Shown here: positions 9,083 to 16,999 of the stretch, in pieces
Layout: every line of letters starts with the position of its first letter
Position numbering within the stretch: position 1 is the stretch's first letter
Source of the DNA: Phycisphaeraceae bacterium
GTDB taxonomy: Bacteria; Planctomycetota; Phycisphaerae; Phycisphaerales; UBA1924
Assembly: GCA_019636695.1 (NCBI GenBank)
Contig: JAHBXD010000003.1
Coordinates: 310,001 to 374,000, forward strand
Direction of reading: 5' to 3'
Length of the DNA stretch: 64,000 bases
Made by a program: the position numbers and the translations under genes
Notes under the pieces: model-generated
The model's database searches: none
What the model was told of the DNA's origin: nothing
Seen by the model: the letters and a program-made list of their open reading frames with translations, nothing else

Positions 9083-10216
9083 ATGTCATACACCGTCCTT
9101 GCCCGCCGCTACCGCTCCCAGGACTTCGACGCCGTCGTCGGCCAGGAGCCTATCGCCAGAACACTCAAAAACGCCATCGCCGAGAACCGCGTCGCCCACG
9201 CCTACCTCTTTACCGGCACTCGCGGCGTCGGCAAAACCTCCATGGCGCGCATCTTCGCCAAGGCCCTCAACGGCGGCACACCCGAGATCGACCGGGCCAT
9301 CATGACCGGTCAGGATACCGACGTCATCGAAATCGACGCCGCCAGTAACCGCTCCGTCGAGGAAGCACGCGAACTCATCGCCAACAGCATCTACAGACCC
9401 ATGCGCGGCAAGTACAAAATCTACATCATCGACGAAGTCCACATGCTCACACGCGAGGCCTTCAATGCCCTGCTCAAAACCATGGAAGAGCCTCCCGAGC
9501 ACGTCAAGTTCATCCTCTGCACCACCGAAACCCAGAAAGTACCCGCCACCATCCAGAGCCGGTGCCAGCGCTTCGACTTCCGCACCATCTCGCCGGCGCT
9601 CATCGCCAAACACCTCGACCAGGTCGTCCGAACCGAAGGGCTGAAGGCCGATGCCGACCTTCTGCACGCAGTCGCACGACTTGCCAACGGCTCCATGCGC
9701 GATGCCCTCAGCCTGCTCGATCGCGTCATCGCCGCTGGGAAAAAAACCCTCACCGTCGAACTCCTCGAAGAACTTCTCGGCCTTCCCGACCGCCAGCTCA
9801 TCAGCACCCTCATCGATGCCATCGCCCAAGCCGACCTCCCCGCCGCCATCCGCGCTGCGCAGACGCTTCTCGAACGTGGCATCTCCCCCGATCAGCTCAT
9901 CGAGTCGCTCGTAGAACGCTTCCGCGACCTCATGATCCTCGCTGCATGCGGCAGCGACACCGACCTTGTCGCCCTCGCCGAAGAAGCCCGCGCCGAAGAA
10001 GCCGCCCGCGCGGCCCGCTTCGATCCACCGGCCTGCGCGCACCTCATTGCCCTGGCCGAAGGCGTCCAACGCGCCATGCGCACCAGCGCCTCCCCGCGCG
10101 CACTCCTCGACGCCCTCATCGTCAGGCTCGCCCTCGCCGAAAAATTCGCCGACATCGCCGCGATCGTCACAGGCAACCTCCCGCCCGCTCCGGAGAAATC
10201 CGTAAAAAAATCCTGA
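9083..10216 (+). CDS. dnaX: DNA polymerase III clamp-loader subunit gamma (in-frame dnaX product)
   Basis: The 377-residue AAA+ clamp-loader ATPase. It shows Walker A GTRGVGKT (45-52), Walker B IIDEVHML (115-122), the sensor segment CTTETQKVPATI and the QSRCQRFDF arginine-finger motif. It loads the beta sliding clamp. The four-cysteine zinc module normally found between Walker A and the DVIEIDAASNR strand is missing: only about ten residues (NGGTPEIDRA) occupy the site. The frame stops at TGA 10214-10216 straight after a run of seven A, and the DnaX C-terminal region continues in the -1 frame (see the tau extension). The start at 9083 gives the conserved MSYTVLARRYRSQDF. Confidence 0.93.
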   Translation: MSYTVLARRYRSQDFDAVVGQEPIARTLKNAIAENRVAHAYLFTGTRGVGKTSMARIFAKALNGGTPEIDRAIMTGQDTDVIEIDAASNRSVEEARELIANSIYRPMRGKYKIYIIDEVHMLTREAFNALLKTMEEPPEHVKFILCTTETQKVPATIQSRCQRFDFRTISPALIAKHLDQVVRTEGLKADADLLHAVARLANGSMRDALSLLDRVIAAGKKTLTVELLEELLGLPDRQLISTLIDAIAQADLPAAIRAAQTLLERGISPDQLIESLVERFRDLMILAACGSDTDLVALAEEARAEEAARAARFDPPACAHLIALAEGVQRAMRTSASPRALLDALIVRLALAEKFADIAAIVTGNLPPAPEKSVKKS

Positions 10217-10245
10217 CGGCGCCGCCCGGCCCTTCCTCGGCCGTC
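10192..10245 (+). promoter_or_regulatory. putative programmed -1 ribosomal frameshift site in dnaX
   Basis: The heptamer A AAA AAA at 10204-10210 is in the correct phase (GTA AAA AAA TCC TGA) for tandem slippage. A GGAG sequence at 10192-10195 lies 8 bases upstream, in the position of the stimulatory Shine-Dalgarno of Escherichia coli dnaX. A GACGGC/GCCGTC stem (10215-10220 with 10240-10245) begins 4 bases after the heptamer. In the 0 frame translation ends two codons later (gamma). In the -1 frame it continues for 169 codons (tau). Confidence 0.72.
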
Positions 10246-10719
10246 GCGACGCCGACACGACCGCCCGAAAACGCCGGCACATCATCCCACCCGCGCATTC
10301 CACCCCCCAGTGAGCCGGGCGATCCATCGCCCGCCGACACACACCTTTCCGGGCCGACGACCCTCCCTGAAATTCTCAACGAGGCCCGAAGGCTCGCCGG
10401 CAACCGTCGCCTCGCCACCCTGCTCGACAGCATCGAACTCACCTCCGTTGAGCCGGGCATCCTCCGGGCACGCCTGCTCGGACGTGCCGACGGCCTGGTC
10501 CGCACCGGAAAACCGGATCTGGAAGACCTCTTTTCCCGCGTGCTCGCCGATCGCATCTCTCTCGAACTCCTCGCCCCAGACCCCGACCTCCCGACCGAAT
10601 CGCCCGAGAGCACCACCCAGGCGCAGGTTGATACCGACCATCCCCTCATTCAAGAGGCGGCACGCCTCTTTGAAGCCCGGATTGTCCACGTCCGCCCGAA
10701 GCCCTCCTCCCGCGCCTGA
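10210..10719 (+). CDS. dnaX: tau-specific C-terminal extension of DnaX (-1 frame)
   Basis: This is a 169-residue continuation in the -1 frame of dnaX, starting at ATC 10210. It contains no methionine, so it is unlikely to be a separate gene. After a proline-rich linker it has LPEILNEARRLAGN, then LRARLLGRADGLV and a DRISLELLAP strand. That layout matches the C-terminal domain of bacterial gamma/tau subunits, which in tau links the clamp loader to the polymerase and helicase. Joined at the A7 site, tau would be 545 residues and gamma 377. The alternative is a sequencing indel in the A run, which would make one continuous gene. Confidence 0.72.
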   Translation: MLTAPPGPSSAVATPTRPPENAGTSSHPRIPPPSEPGDPSPADTHLSGPTTLPEILNEARRLAGNRRLATLLDSIELTSVEPGILRARLLGRADGLVRTGKPDLEDLFSRVLADRISLELLAPDPDLPTESPESTTQAQVDTDHPLIQEAARLFEARIVHVRPKPSSRA

Positions 10720-10858
10720 CCTCCATAGTCCACGCTGCTACAAACCACAGGGTGATTGCCCGTGGGTATAAGTACGTATTCGCCCACCCGCAAGCCCTCC
10801 GTCGAGGGAAAGTGTATCCAGCAGATCAATCATTACCAATAAAAATCCAAAAATAGTA

Positions 10859-10886
10859 TTGACAGAATACAAACAATATCTAGACT
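10859..10886 (+). promoter_or_regulatory. candidate sigma-70 type promoter
   Basis: A perfect TTGACA (10859-10864) is followed after 16 bases by TAGACT (10881-10886), which matches the -10 consensus at four of six positions. It lies in the AT-rich patch after dnaX and points into the interval that holds the HDOD leader. No gene starts immediately downstream, so it would drive a long leader or an unrecognised RNA, if it is real. Confidence 0.25.
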
Positions 10887-11095
10887 CTGGGCATGGCGAC
10901 CAGTGCTCTCCGTATTTGTCATGTCCGCGAACGCGCAGCAAGCACACCAGCCCCACCCAACGGGCCTGCGCACATCAATTCCATGGTGTTTAGGCAGGGC
11001 CTCCATGCCGCGATACTTCCGAGCGCACCTCGCCAGCCTGTCGCGGCAGCGCGTGCGGGCACCCCTCACCCGCGACAAGGGCCTCGAATCGCTAA

Positions 11096-11169
<74 letters not shown>

Positions 11170-11603
11170 ACGGCCGAAGGATATGGGGCCAAACTGCCCG
11201 TTGTTCTCTGGTTTCAGTCAGGGATCAACCACGAATGGCCTCGTGCTCGAGGGTCTCCCCTGATCGGGGTGCTCGTCCGCGTCCGGGAAAACGCCTGATC
11301 TCACGTACCCCGGCACGATCTGTGTTCGATGTGGCAAATCTGGGTGATTGTGCCGACGAGTGGGTTGTTTTCCGCATTTTGCCATCGCATCGCGACCGCG
11401 CACACCGCACCAGCCGCACACACGAACTTTGTTCTACGGCAATCCCTTCGGTTAGTAAGTCGGTGTTCGGCATAGAGGCCGGCATGATTTGGGCAATTTG
11501 CCCAATTTCGATTCCGGTTGACCGTGTGCAGATAAGCGATTCTCAGGAACTCGCACAAGTTTCATCCTCACGACGGCATCCCAGCCTGACGATGATCCCA
11601 TCA

Positions 11604-11681
11604 CCGGCGCATGCTCAGGGACTTCCTTGGGCTGGGTTGATTGGCGTCCTTCCGCACAAGGAAGCCCTGAGCGTGCGCCGG
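11604..11681 (+). other. long imperfect hairpin in the leader of the HDOD gene
   Basis: The arms 11604-11629 and 11657-11681 pair over about 25 bp with one bulged A and one U-G wobble, enclosing a 27-base loop. The wobble would be an A-C mismatch on the opposite strand, so the structure is better formed in plus-strand RNA. It ends 73 bases before the HDOD start and has no U tract, so it is not a standard terminator. It may be a leader structure or a small palindromic element. Confidence 0.6.
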
Positions 11682-11754
11682 GAGACGAGGAGCCAGGCAC
11701 CGTCGAAGGAACGATCTCTTACAGACATCTTCGCACGAGGGGGGGAAGGGGAAC

Positions 11755-13590
11755 ATGATGGGCACGATTCTCGTCGTCAGCCACGATGGACACAATCGGG
11801 AGTTGATCTCGAATGCCGCGGCCGACGGCGGGCATCGTGTCTACAAGCTCAGCGGGGTCGAATCGCTCGTCCCAACCGTTGAGAAGATCGAGCCTTCACT
11901 GGTGATTATCGACCTTGTTTCGTTTGATCCGAAAGTGATCCCCCTTCTTCGGGGGATGCTGGCCGACTCGACGATGGCGAACACGACGGTCGTCGGGATT
12001 CTGTCGATGCCGACTCGGCGCACCGTGCTTGATCTCGCCCAGCTCGGGTTCCAGGGTCTGCTGGTGCACGGCCCTCGCCTTGCCGAATCGCTGCAAGTGC
12101 GCCTCAGGCACTGGATGAACGGAACCCAGGCGAACGAGACCGAGGCAGTGGTCAAGCCGCACGCCGCACGTTCGGTCGGCGCCGCACCACAGCAGAAGGT
12201 CGTGCCTGACGCGGCGATGTCGCCGGGGGAGACGGCCGCGATCGCGGGTGAGGCCGTTTCGCGAGAGATTCGCACGCTCGAACAGTCGATGCAGGAACTC
12301 AAGCGGATCAAGCCGCTGATCGGTCGCGCGGAACTGATCAAGATTGTGGATGACGGGGCAGACCTCCGGGCGATGCGTCCGGTGGTGCAGCGGGTGCTTT
12401 CCGCGATGTCAAGTCCGTCGTGCTCGGCGGAGGACGTCGCAAGGGCGATCAAGCAGGATCACGCGCTGTCGCTGAAGGTCATGCGCCTGGCCAACTCGGC
12501 GCTCTACAGCCGGGGCGACAAGGTCGAGACGATCGGTGACGCCGTGAAGCGCATCGGCTTATCGCAGTTGCGACAGGCGATCATGGGCATGAGCGTCGTC
12601 GAACAGTTCAGCCGGTCGTACCTGGACGGCCGCGTCGACAGCGGCATGTGCTGGGAGCACGCCATCGGGGTGGGTTTGATCGCTTCGCGCATCGGGCAGG
12701 CTCGGGGGCTGAATTCGGACGCGACCGATGCGTTGTTCACCGCGGGCCTGTTGCACGACGTGGGGCGAATGATTCTGTTCGAGCAGTCGCCGCAACTGAT
12801 GCGCCAGGTGGTGGAGACCTCGGATGCGCTCGGGCTTCCTTGGGAGGTCGTGGAATCGAGGCTTCTTCTTTTGAACCATGCCGAGGTGACCGACCGGGTG
12901 CTTCGTGGGTGGAAGTTCCCGCCTTACCTGACGAACCTGATCGCCAACCACCATCTGGAGGTTCGCGAGATCCGCGATCGTTGCCCGGCGGAGGCGCTGG
13001 ATGCGATCACCTTGGCGCTTGCCGACCGTCTGGCGCACATCGTGCGACTCGGCGGGAGCGGCAACGACACGCTGTACCCGATTGAGGAGTTCTGCTCGGC
13101 GCTTCACCTCGGTGATGCGGCGTTGCACCAGGCGTTGGAAGGCATCGAATCACAGTCGGAAGAACTGAAACTGTGCATGCTTGCGGCCTCGACCGGTGTT
13201 GCGGCCGAACCGCCCCCGGCGCCGCTGGCGGATGTTGCGCCTCGGGCGCATCTCTTTGAAGACGCCTCGGAAGTGCAATGGCTTCGGATGGCATGGGAGC
13301 GCATGGGCGGGCTTTCGGCAACGCCGGAAGACACGCTGGTTGTGGCGCGGTTGACGCGGAAGTTTTCGGCGGGCGATGTGGCGGCCAAGTTGACGGAGCA
13401 GTTTCCGCCGCACGCTGGAACACCGTGGCAGGTTGTGTTGCTTACTCCGCCCGGGGTGAAGGTTGATCGCGAGGCGTTTGGCCAAGGATCAGAGATCGCC
13501 GTGATCGAAGAGCCGATCCCGGTACGCGAGTTGGCCCAGGCGGTGCAGCAATTTGCGCAGCGAGCTTCTTCGAGCGCCATGGCGGCGTGA
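11755..13590 (+). CDS. HDOD-domain signalling protein with degenerate receiver domain
   Basis: A 611-residue protein. Residues 1-120 resemble a response-regulator receiver: ILVVSHDG strand, then SLVIIDL with D53 as phosphoacceptor. The usual acidic pair after strand one is replaced by SH and the C-terminal KP lysine is absent, so phosphorylation is doubtful. Residues ~200-430 are an HDOD domain (LMRLANSALYSR-type helices, then FTAGLLHDVGRMILFE with an HD pair). HDOD proteins bind cyclic nucleotides or partners in motility and stress signalling. The C-terminal ~150 residues are unassigned. ATGs at 11755 and 11758 follow a strong GGGGGGAAGGGGA site. It has a long structured leader. Confidence 0.82.
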   Translation: MMGTILVVSHDGHNRELISNAAADGGHRVYKLSGVESLVPTVEKIEPSLVIIDLVSFDPKVIPLLRGMLADSTMANTTVVGILSMPTRRTVLDLAQLGFQGLLVHGPRLAESLQVRLRHWMNGTQANETEAVVKPHAARSVGAAPQQKVVPDAAMSPGETAAIAGEAVSREIRTLEQSMQELKRIKPLIGRAELIKIVDDGADLRAMRPVVQRVLSAMSSPSCSAEDVARAIKQDHALSLKVMRLANSALYSRGDKVETIGDAVKRIGLSQLRQAIMGMSVVEQFSRSYLDGRVDSGMCWEHAIGVGLIASRIGQARGLNSDATDALFTAGLLHDVGRMILFEQSPQLMRQVVETSDALGLPWEVVESRLLLLNHAEVTDRVLRGWKFPPYLTNLIANHHLEVREIRDRCPAEALDAITLALADRLAHIVRLGGSGNDTLYPIEEFCSALHLGDAALHQALEGIESQSEELKLCMLAASTGVAAEPPPAPLADVAPRAHLFEDASEVQWLRMAWERMGGLSATPEDTLVVARLTRKFSAGDVAAKLTEQFPPHAGTPWQVVLLTPPGVKVDREAFGQGSEIAVIEEPIPVRELAQAVQQFAQRASSSAMAA

Positions 13591-13648
13591 CCGACAGGCC
13601 AGCGGCAGAGCATGCATGCGGCAGGGGAGAGGCTCGTATGCTCCTTGC

Positions 13649-14542
13649 ATGCCGCGGTATGCGTTGATGATCGCGTATGACGGAACGAACTTCTGCGGTT
13701 GGCAGAAGCAGGAGCCTCCTGGGGACGCCGCGGGTAGCCCGGCCGTGCCTGAGTCGAAGGTGCTCGATCGCCGTGAGGGTGATGGGCGGATTGTGCTGCG
13801 GACGGTGCAGGAAGTGGTGGAACGAGCGGTTCGTGAGGTGGTGCGTGAGCCGGTTGTACTGCTGGGCGCGAGCCGGACGGACAGCGGGGTGCATGCCCGC
13901 GGACAGGTGGCGGCGTTTACCACGACACCGGAGGGGAAGGGCCGGGGGTGGCCGTCGGAACGGGGGACAGAGCCGCTGGTGCGAGCGATCAACAGTCGCC
14001 TGCCGCCGGACGTGATGGTGCTCGAAGCGCATGCAGCCCCGGAGGGGTTTGACCCGATCGGCGACTGCACGGGGAAGGCGTATACGTACACGGTGCTGCT
14101 GTCGGAGCAGCGTCCGTTGTGGTCGCGGCGGTGGGTTGCGCACCAGCGCGGTGTGCTGGATGTCGCGGCGATGGCACGGGGAGCAAAAGACCTGGTGGGC
14201 GAGCATGATTTTGCGGCCTTTGCGGCGGCGGGTCACGGGAGGCAGACGACTGTTCGACGGATTGTTTCGGTGACGGTGGAAGAAGGGCCAAGCCTTCTGG
14301 ATGCCGGGCGCGAAGTGCGCATGCGCTTCCACGGGACGGGCTTTCTGTACAACCAGGTCCGCATCATGGCGGGAACACTTGTCGAGATCGGTCGGGGGAA
14401 GGTTGAAGAGGGGGCGATTGCGGAGATCCTGGCATCATGTGACCGGTCGAAGGCGGGGCCGACCATGCCGCCGGAAGGGTTGTGCCTTGAGCGCATCTGG
14501 TATGCGGACGAACACGGGCGGCCGCTGTTTGTGAAGGAATAG
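13649..14542 (+). CDS. truA: tRNA pseudouridine(38-40) synthase
   Basis: A 297-residue TruA that isomerises U38-U40 in the anticodon arm. The start MPRYALMIAYDGTNFCGWQK is canonical, and the catalytic aspartate is D78 in GASRTDSGVHARG. FLYNQVRIMAGTLVEIGRG marks the C-terminal half. Between GWQK and the RTVQEVVERA helix there is an insertion of about 25 residues rich in Pro, Gly and Glu that most TruA proteins lack. The protein is therefore longer than the usual ~250-270. It begins 58 bases after the HDOD stop. Confidence 0.93.
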   Translation: MPRYALMIAYDGTNFCGWQKQEPPGDAAGSPAVPESKVLDRREGDGRIVLRTVQEVVERAVREVVREPVVLLGASRTDSGVHARGQVAAFTTTPEGKGRGWPSERGTEPLVRAINSRLPPDVMVLEAHAAPEGFDPIGDCTGKAYTYTVLLSEQRPLWSRRWVAHQRGVLDVAAMARGAKDLVGEHDFAAFAAAGHGRQTTVRRIVSVTVEEGPSLLDAGREVRMRFHGTGFLYNQVRIMAGTLVEIGRGKVEEGAIAEILASCDRSKAGPTMPPEGLCLERIWYADEHGRPLFVKE

Positions 14543-14720
14543 CGACGGCAGAACGGAGGTTCTTTCCGTACGTTTCCGGCGAGTGCTGATATCGATCGCG
14601 AGAGCATCCTGCACGGAAGCCGTGCGGTGTTGAAACAGCGGGGGAAATTGGTTTTCTTCCTCGGTGCATGCGATTTTTTTGCGATCGGTTCGGATTGCCG
14701 GGCGCGTAGGAGTATCGCTT

Positions 14721-15419
14721 ATGAGAACGCTTCGACCATCGTCATCGCGAGGTCGGGTCAGGCTCGGTTGGCTTGACAGCCGGCATTCGTTCAGTTTCGG
14801 GGAGTATCACGACGAGCGTTGGATGGGTTTTCGCTCGCTTCGGGTGATCAATGACGACATCATCGCGCCGGGGGGCGGGTTTCCGACGCATCCGCATCGG
14901 GATATGGAGATCATTTCGATCGTGCTTGACGGCGCGTTAGAGCACAAGGACAGCCTGGGAACGGGATCGGTGATTCGCCCGGGGGATGTGCAGCGCATGA
15001 CGGCGGGGCGCGGGGTTGCGCACAGTGAGTTCAACCCCTCGTCTTCTGAGCCGACGCGGCTGCTGCAGATCTGGATTCGTCCGCGGGAGCGGAGCCTGAC
15101 GCCGAGTTATGACCAGAAGCGCTTCCCGCGTGAGGAGCGCCTCGGCGCATGGCGGACGCTTGCTTCCGGAGACGGCGAGGACGGCTCGATCGTGATTCAG
15201 CAGGATGCGCGGTTGCTTGCGGCGGTGATCGGCCGCGGGAAGTCGCTGACGCATGCGCTTGGCGACGGTCGCGGCGCGTGGGTGCACGTGATCAGCGGCA
15301 AGGTTCGACTCGGAGAAGACGTGCTCGGCCCGGGTGACGCGGTTGCGATTGAAGATGAGCCGGTGATCTCGATGGAGGCCGAGACCGAGGCCGAGGTGCT
15401 GCTGTTTGACCTGGTGTGA
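14721..15419 (+). CDS. pirin family protein (YhhW-like cupin)
   Basis: A 232-residue bicupin of the pirin family. The metal ligands fall where expected: H57 and H59 in THPHRDMEI, and H101 and E103 in GVAHSEFNP. In the bacterial homologue YhhW these bind the metal used for quercetin 2,3-dioxygenase activity. The physiological substrate is unknown. The ATG at 14721 has AGGAG 8 bases upstream. The gene stands alone after truA, with a 178-base gap. Confidence 0.9.
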   Translation: MRTLRPSSSRGRVRLGWLDSRHSFSFGEYHDERWMGFRSLRVINDDIIAPGGGFPTHPHRDMEIISIVLDGALEHKDSLGTGSVIRPGDVQRMTAGRGVAHSEFNPSSSEPTRLLQIWIRPRERSLTPSYDQKRFPREERLGAWRTLASGDGEDGSIVIQQDARLLAAVIGRGKSLTHALGDGRGAWVHVISGKVRLGEDVLGPGDAVAIEDEPVISMEAETEAEVLLFDLV

Positions 15420-15486
15420 TGCTGAACGAGTGTGCATCGAAAGCCGTGTTCGAGGCCCTCACAGCATGAGGATATTGAAGGGGTAG

Positions 15487-15520
15487 AGACGGGCGGGACG
15501 CCCATCCCACCAAGGTGGAA
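15487..15520. repeat. dispersed intergenic palindromic repeat fragment
   Basis: The segment contains GGGCG-GGA-CGCCC (15491-15503) followed by CATCCCACC. Read on the minus strand it would encode GGMGVPPVS. I recognise this signature from intergenic repeats that recur in planctomycete and verrucomicrobial genomes and create spurious short ORFs. Only one copy is evident in this window, so the assignment is by resemblance. Confidence 0.4.
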
Positions 15521-15570
15521 GTCAAGTTGTGAGGGGCTTTTAGGGCATCTCGTTCGGACGCAAAAGAAGA

Positions 15571-15599
15571 CCGGCCGATGCACCTGGTGCATCGGCCGG
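15571..15599 (-). terminator. rho-independent terminator after the dockerin propeller gene
   Basis: A 14-bp perfect inverted repeat (15571-15584 with 15586-15599), realistically a 12-bp stem with loop CCTGG. On the minus strand it is followed by TCTTCTTTTG. It lies 27 bases beyond the stop at 15626. In the plus direction the downstream T tract is absent, so it serves the minus-strand gene. Confidence 0.8.
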
Positions 15600-15625
15600 C
15601 TTGTCAGTACGCGATCGAGGCGGGT

Positions 15626-16729
15626 TCAGGGGCAACCAGCAACGAAGATATCGAGGAAGTAGAAGAAGTCGGCGGCGTCGATCTGGCCGTCGGGCACGCC
15701 GTAGCCGGGATCGTTGGGGTCGCTTGAGCCGCTGAGGTCGGCGACAGCGAGGTTGCCGGCGACGAACTGGTCGAGGTAGTAGAAGAAGTCGGCGGCATCG
15801 ACGTTGCCATCGGGCACGCCGTAATCCGGATCGTTGGGGTCGCTTGAGCCGCTGAGATCAGCGCGGCAGACGGGCGCTCCGGCGAGGGAGATGTAGCGAC
15901 CGCTGATGCCCGTGACGATGGGTGTGGCGAGGCCGGTTGCGCGGGAAAGGGAGAAGAGGCCCTGACCACTGGTGAAGATGATGTCGCCGTTGCCGAGTTC
16001 GGCGACGCCGCGGTTGCCGTTGCCTACGGGCCAGTAGTTGATTTGGTTGCCGTTTGCGTCGTATTCAAAGATGCCGATGGGTGGGCTGAAGCCCGCGCAG
16101 AGGATGGTGTTGGCGGAAGTGACGACCATCTGCTCGGGGAAGTCAACGCCGCTAACGCCGTCGGAGTTGTGGAGGGTGCGGATCCAGTTGCCGCTGAGAT
16201 CATGCACTTCGATGTTGTTGCCGGTAATGTCGTTGACGAGCAGGTTGCCTTGCCAGAGGAGCACGTCGAACGGGTTGCCGTTGAGCGCGGGGCCGACACG
16301 CCAGAAGCCGGTCACGGATGCAGAAGGCACATCGACGGTGACGACGGCGAGGCCCGGGGCGCCGTTCTGGGTGCCCGCGTTCGAGACATAAGCGGTGTTG
16401 CCGACGACCTCAAAGCCGCGGATGTTGTCCATGGCTCCGGTGATGGAGGCGATGTATGTGCGCGTGGCGAGGTCGTAGCGCTGGATGGCGTCGGTGGTCT
16501 GGTTGGTGACCCAGACTTCGTCGCCGACGACAAGCGCGTGAATGGGCGTGCCGGCCTGGACGCTCATGTCGATAAAGACAGGATCGATGACGGAGCCGTC
16601 GAAACCGCTGACAAGCATGACATGGCGGTTGGTGGACTGCACGACCATCAGGTCGGGCTGAGCGAGCGCCGACGGTGCGGCGACCGCTGCGGACATGAGT
16701 GCGAGCACAGCCTTGCATCCGAATCGCAT
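15626..16729 (-). CDS. secreted beta-propeller protein with two GC-type dockerin-like repeats
   Basis: A 367-residue exported protein. A signal peptide (AVLALMSAAVAAPSALAQ) is followed by propeller blades of the NHL/YVTN kind (GDEVWVTNQTTDAIQRYDL, GNLLVNDITGNNIEVHDL, ANTILCAGF). The end holds two tandem copies of a calcium-loop motif (ADLSGSSDPNDP, YGVPDG, then DAADFFYYLD) and closes with AGCP. These paired repeats with a terminal Gly-Cys are a surface-anchoring signature of Phycisphaerales. ATG 16729 has AAAGGGA 5 bases upstream. The gene diverges from the isomerase gene across 270 bases. Confidence 0.85.
   Translation of the reverse strand: MRFGCKAVLALMSAAVAAPSALAQPDLMVVQSTNRHVMLVSGFDGSVIDPVFIDMSVQAGTPIHALVVGDEVWVTNQTTDAIQRYDLATRTYIASITGAMDNIRGFEVVGNTAYVSNAGTQNGAPGLAVVTVDVPSASVTGFWRVGPALNGNPFDVLLWQGNLLVNDITGNNIEVHDLSGNWIRTLHNSDGVSGVDFPEQMVVTSANTILCAGFSPPIGIFEYDANGNQINYWPVGNGNRGVAELGNGDIIFTSGQGLFSLSRATGLATPIVTGISGRYISLAGAPVCRADLSGSSDPNDPDYGVPDGNVDAADFFYYLDQFVAGNLAVADLSGSSDPNDPGYGVPDGQIDAADFFYFLDIFVAGCP
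15661..15860. repeat. tandem 120-bp repeat encoding the dockerin motifs
   Basis: Sequence at 15661-15740 recurs at 15781-15860 with exactly 120 bases between copies and only a few differences. The repeat lies inside the coding region and corresponds to the two dockerin-like units, which suggests internal duplication or gene conversion. Confidence 0.85.
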
Positions 16730-16999
16730 GGTTATCCCTTTCCTCGAAAAACAGCGCGAAATCAACGCGCCGACGGGAGACACAACGTTCCCGACGAACC
16801 GATCTGCTTGCGGCGGACCCCACGAACCCCCTGTGATCCACCTGCCTTCAGGCAATCTAGGGGATTTGCCCGTGATGTTCAAGGCTTTCTGCGATGTGAC
16901 GGCGATCTCGCGTGTTGCCCCACACGCGGAAGCGAGATGGTGGGGGTGAGGTCCGGATATGCTGGGGATTCGATCGGGGCGCAACGGAAGGAAATGGTT

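Noticed and set aside
10219..10719. dnaX tail as an independent downstream gene
   Set aside because: The -1 frame has no Met after the heptamer, and its content fits the DnaX C-terminal domain, so a frameshift product or a sequencing indel explains it better.
10738..10956. Short minus-strand ORF after dnaX
   Set aside because: No ribosome binding site or family resemblance; it spans the AT-rich promoter-like patch.
11170..11754. RNase P RNA or tmRNA in the gene-free interval
   Set aside because: The conserved blocks of either RNA are absent; only a chance GATTCCGGTT match was seen.
15661..15860. Regular 120-bp repeat as a CRISPR-like array
   Set aside because: Only two copies, in frame, encoding the dockerin motifs of a secreted protein. 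No spacers and no cas genes.
16043..16999. N-terminal extension of the isomerase frame opposite the propeller gene
   Set aside because: It is antisense to a well-supported secreted protein. The isomerase has its own start and Shine-Dalgarno at 17000.
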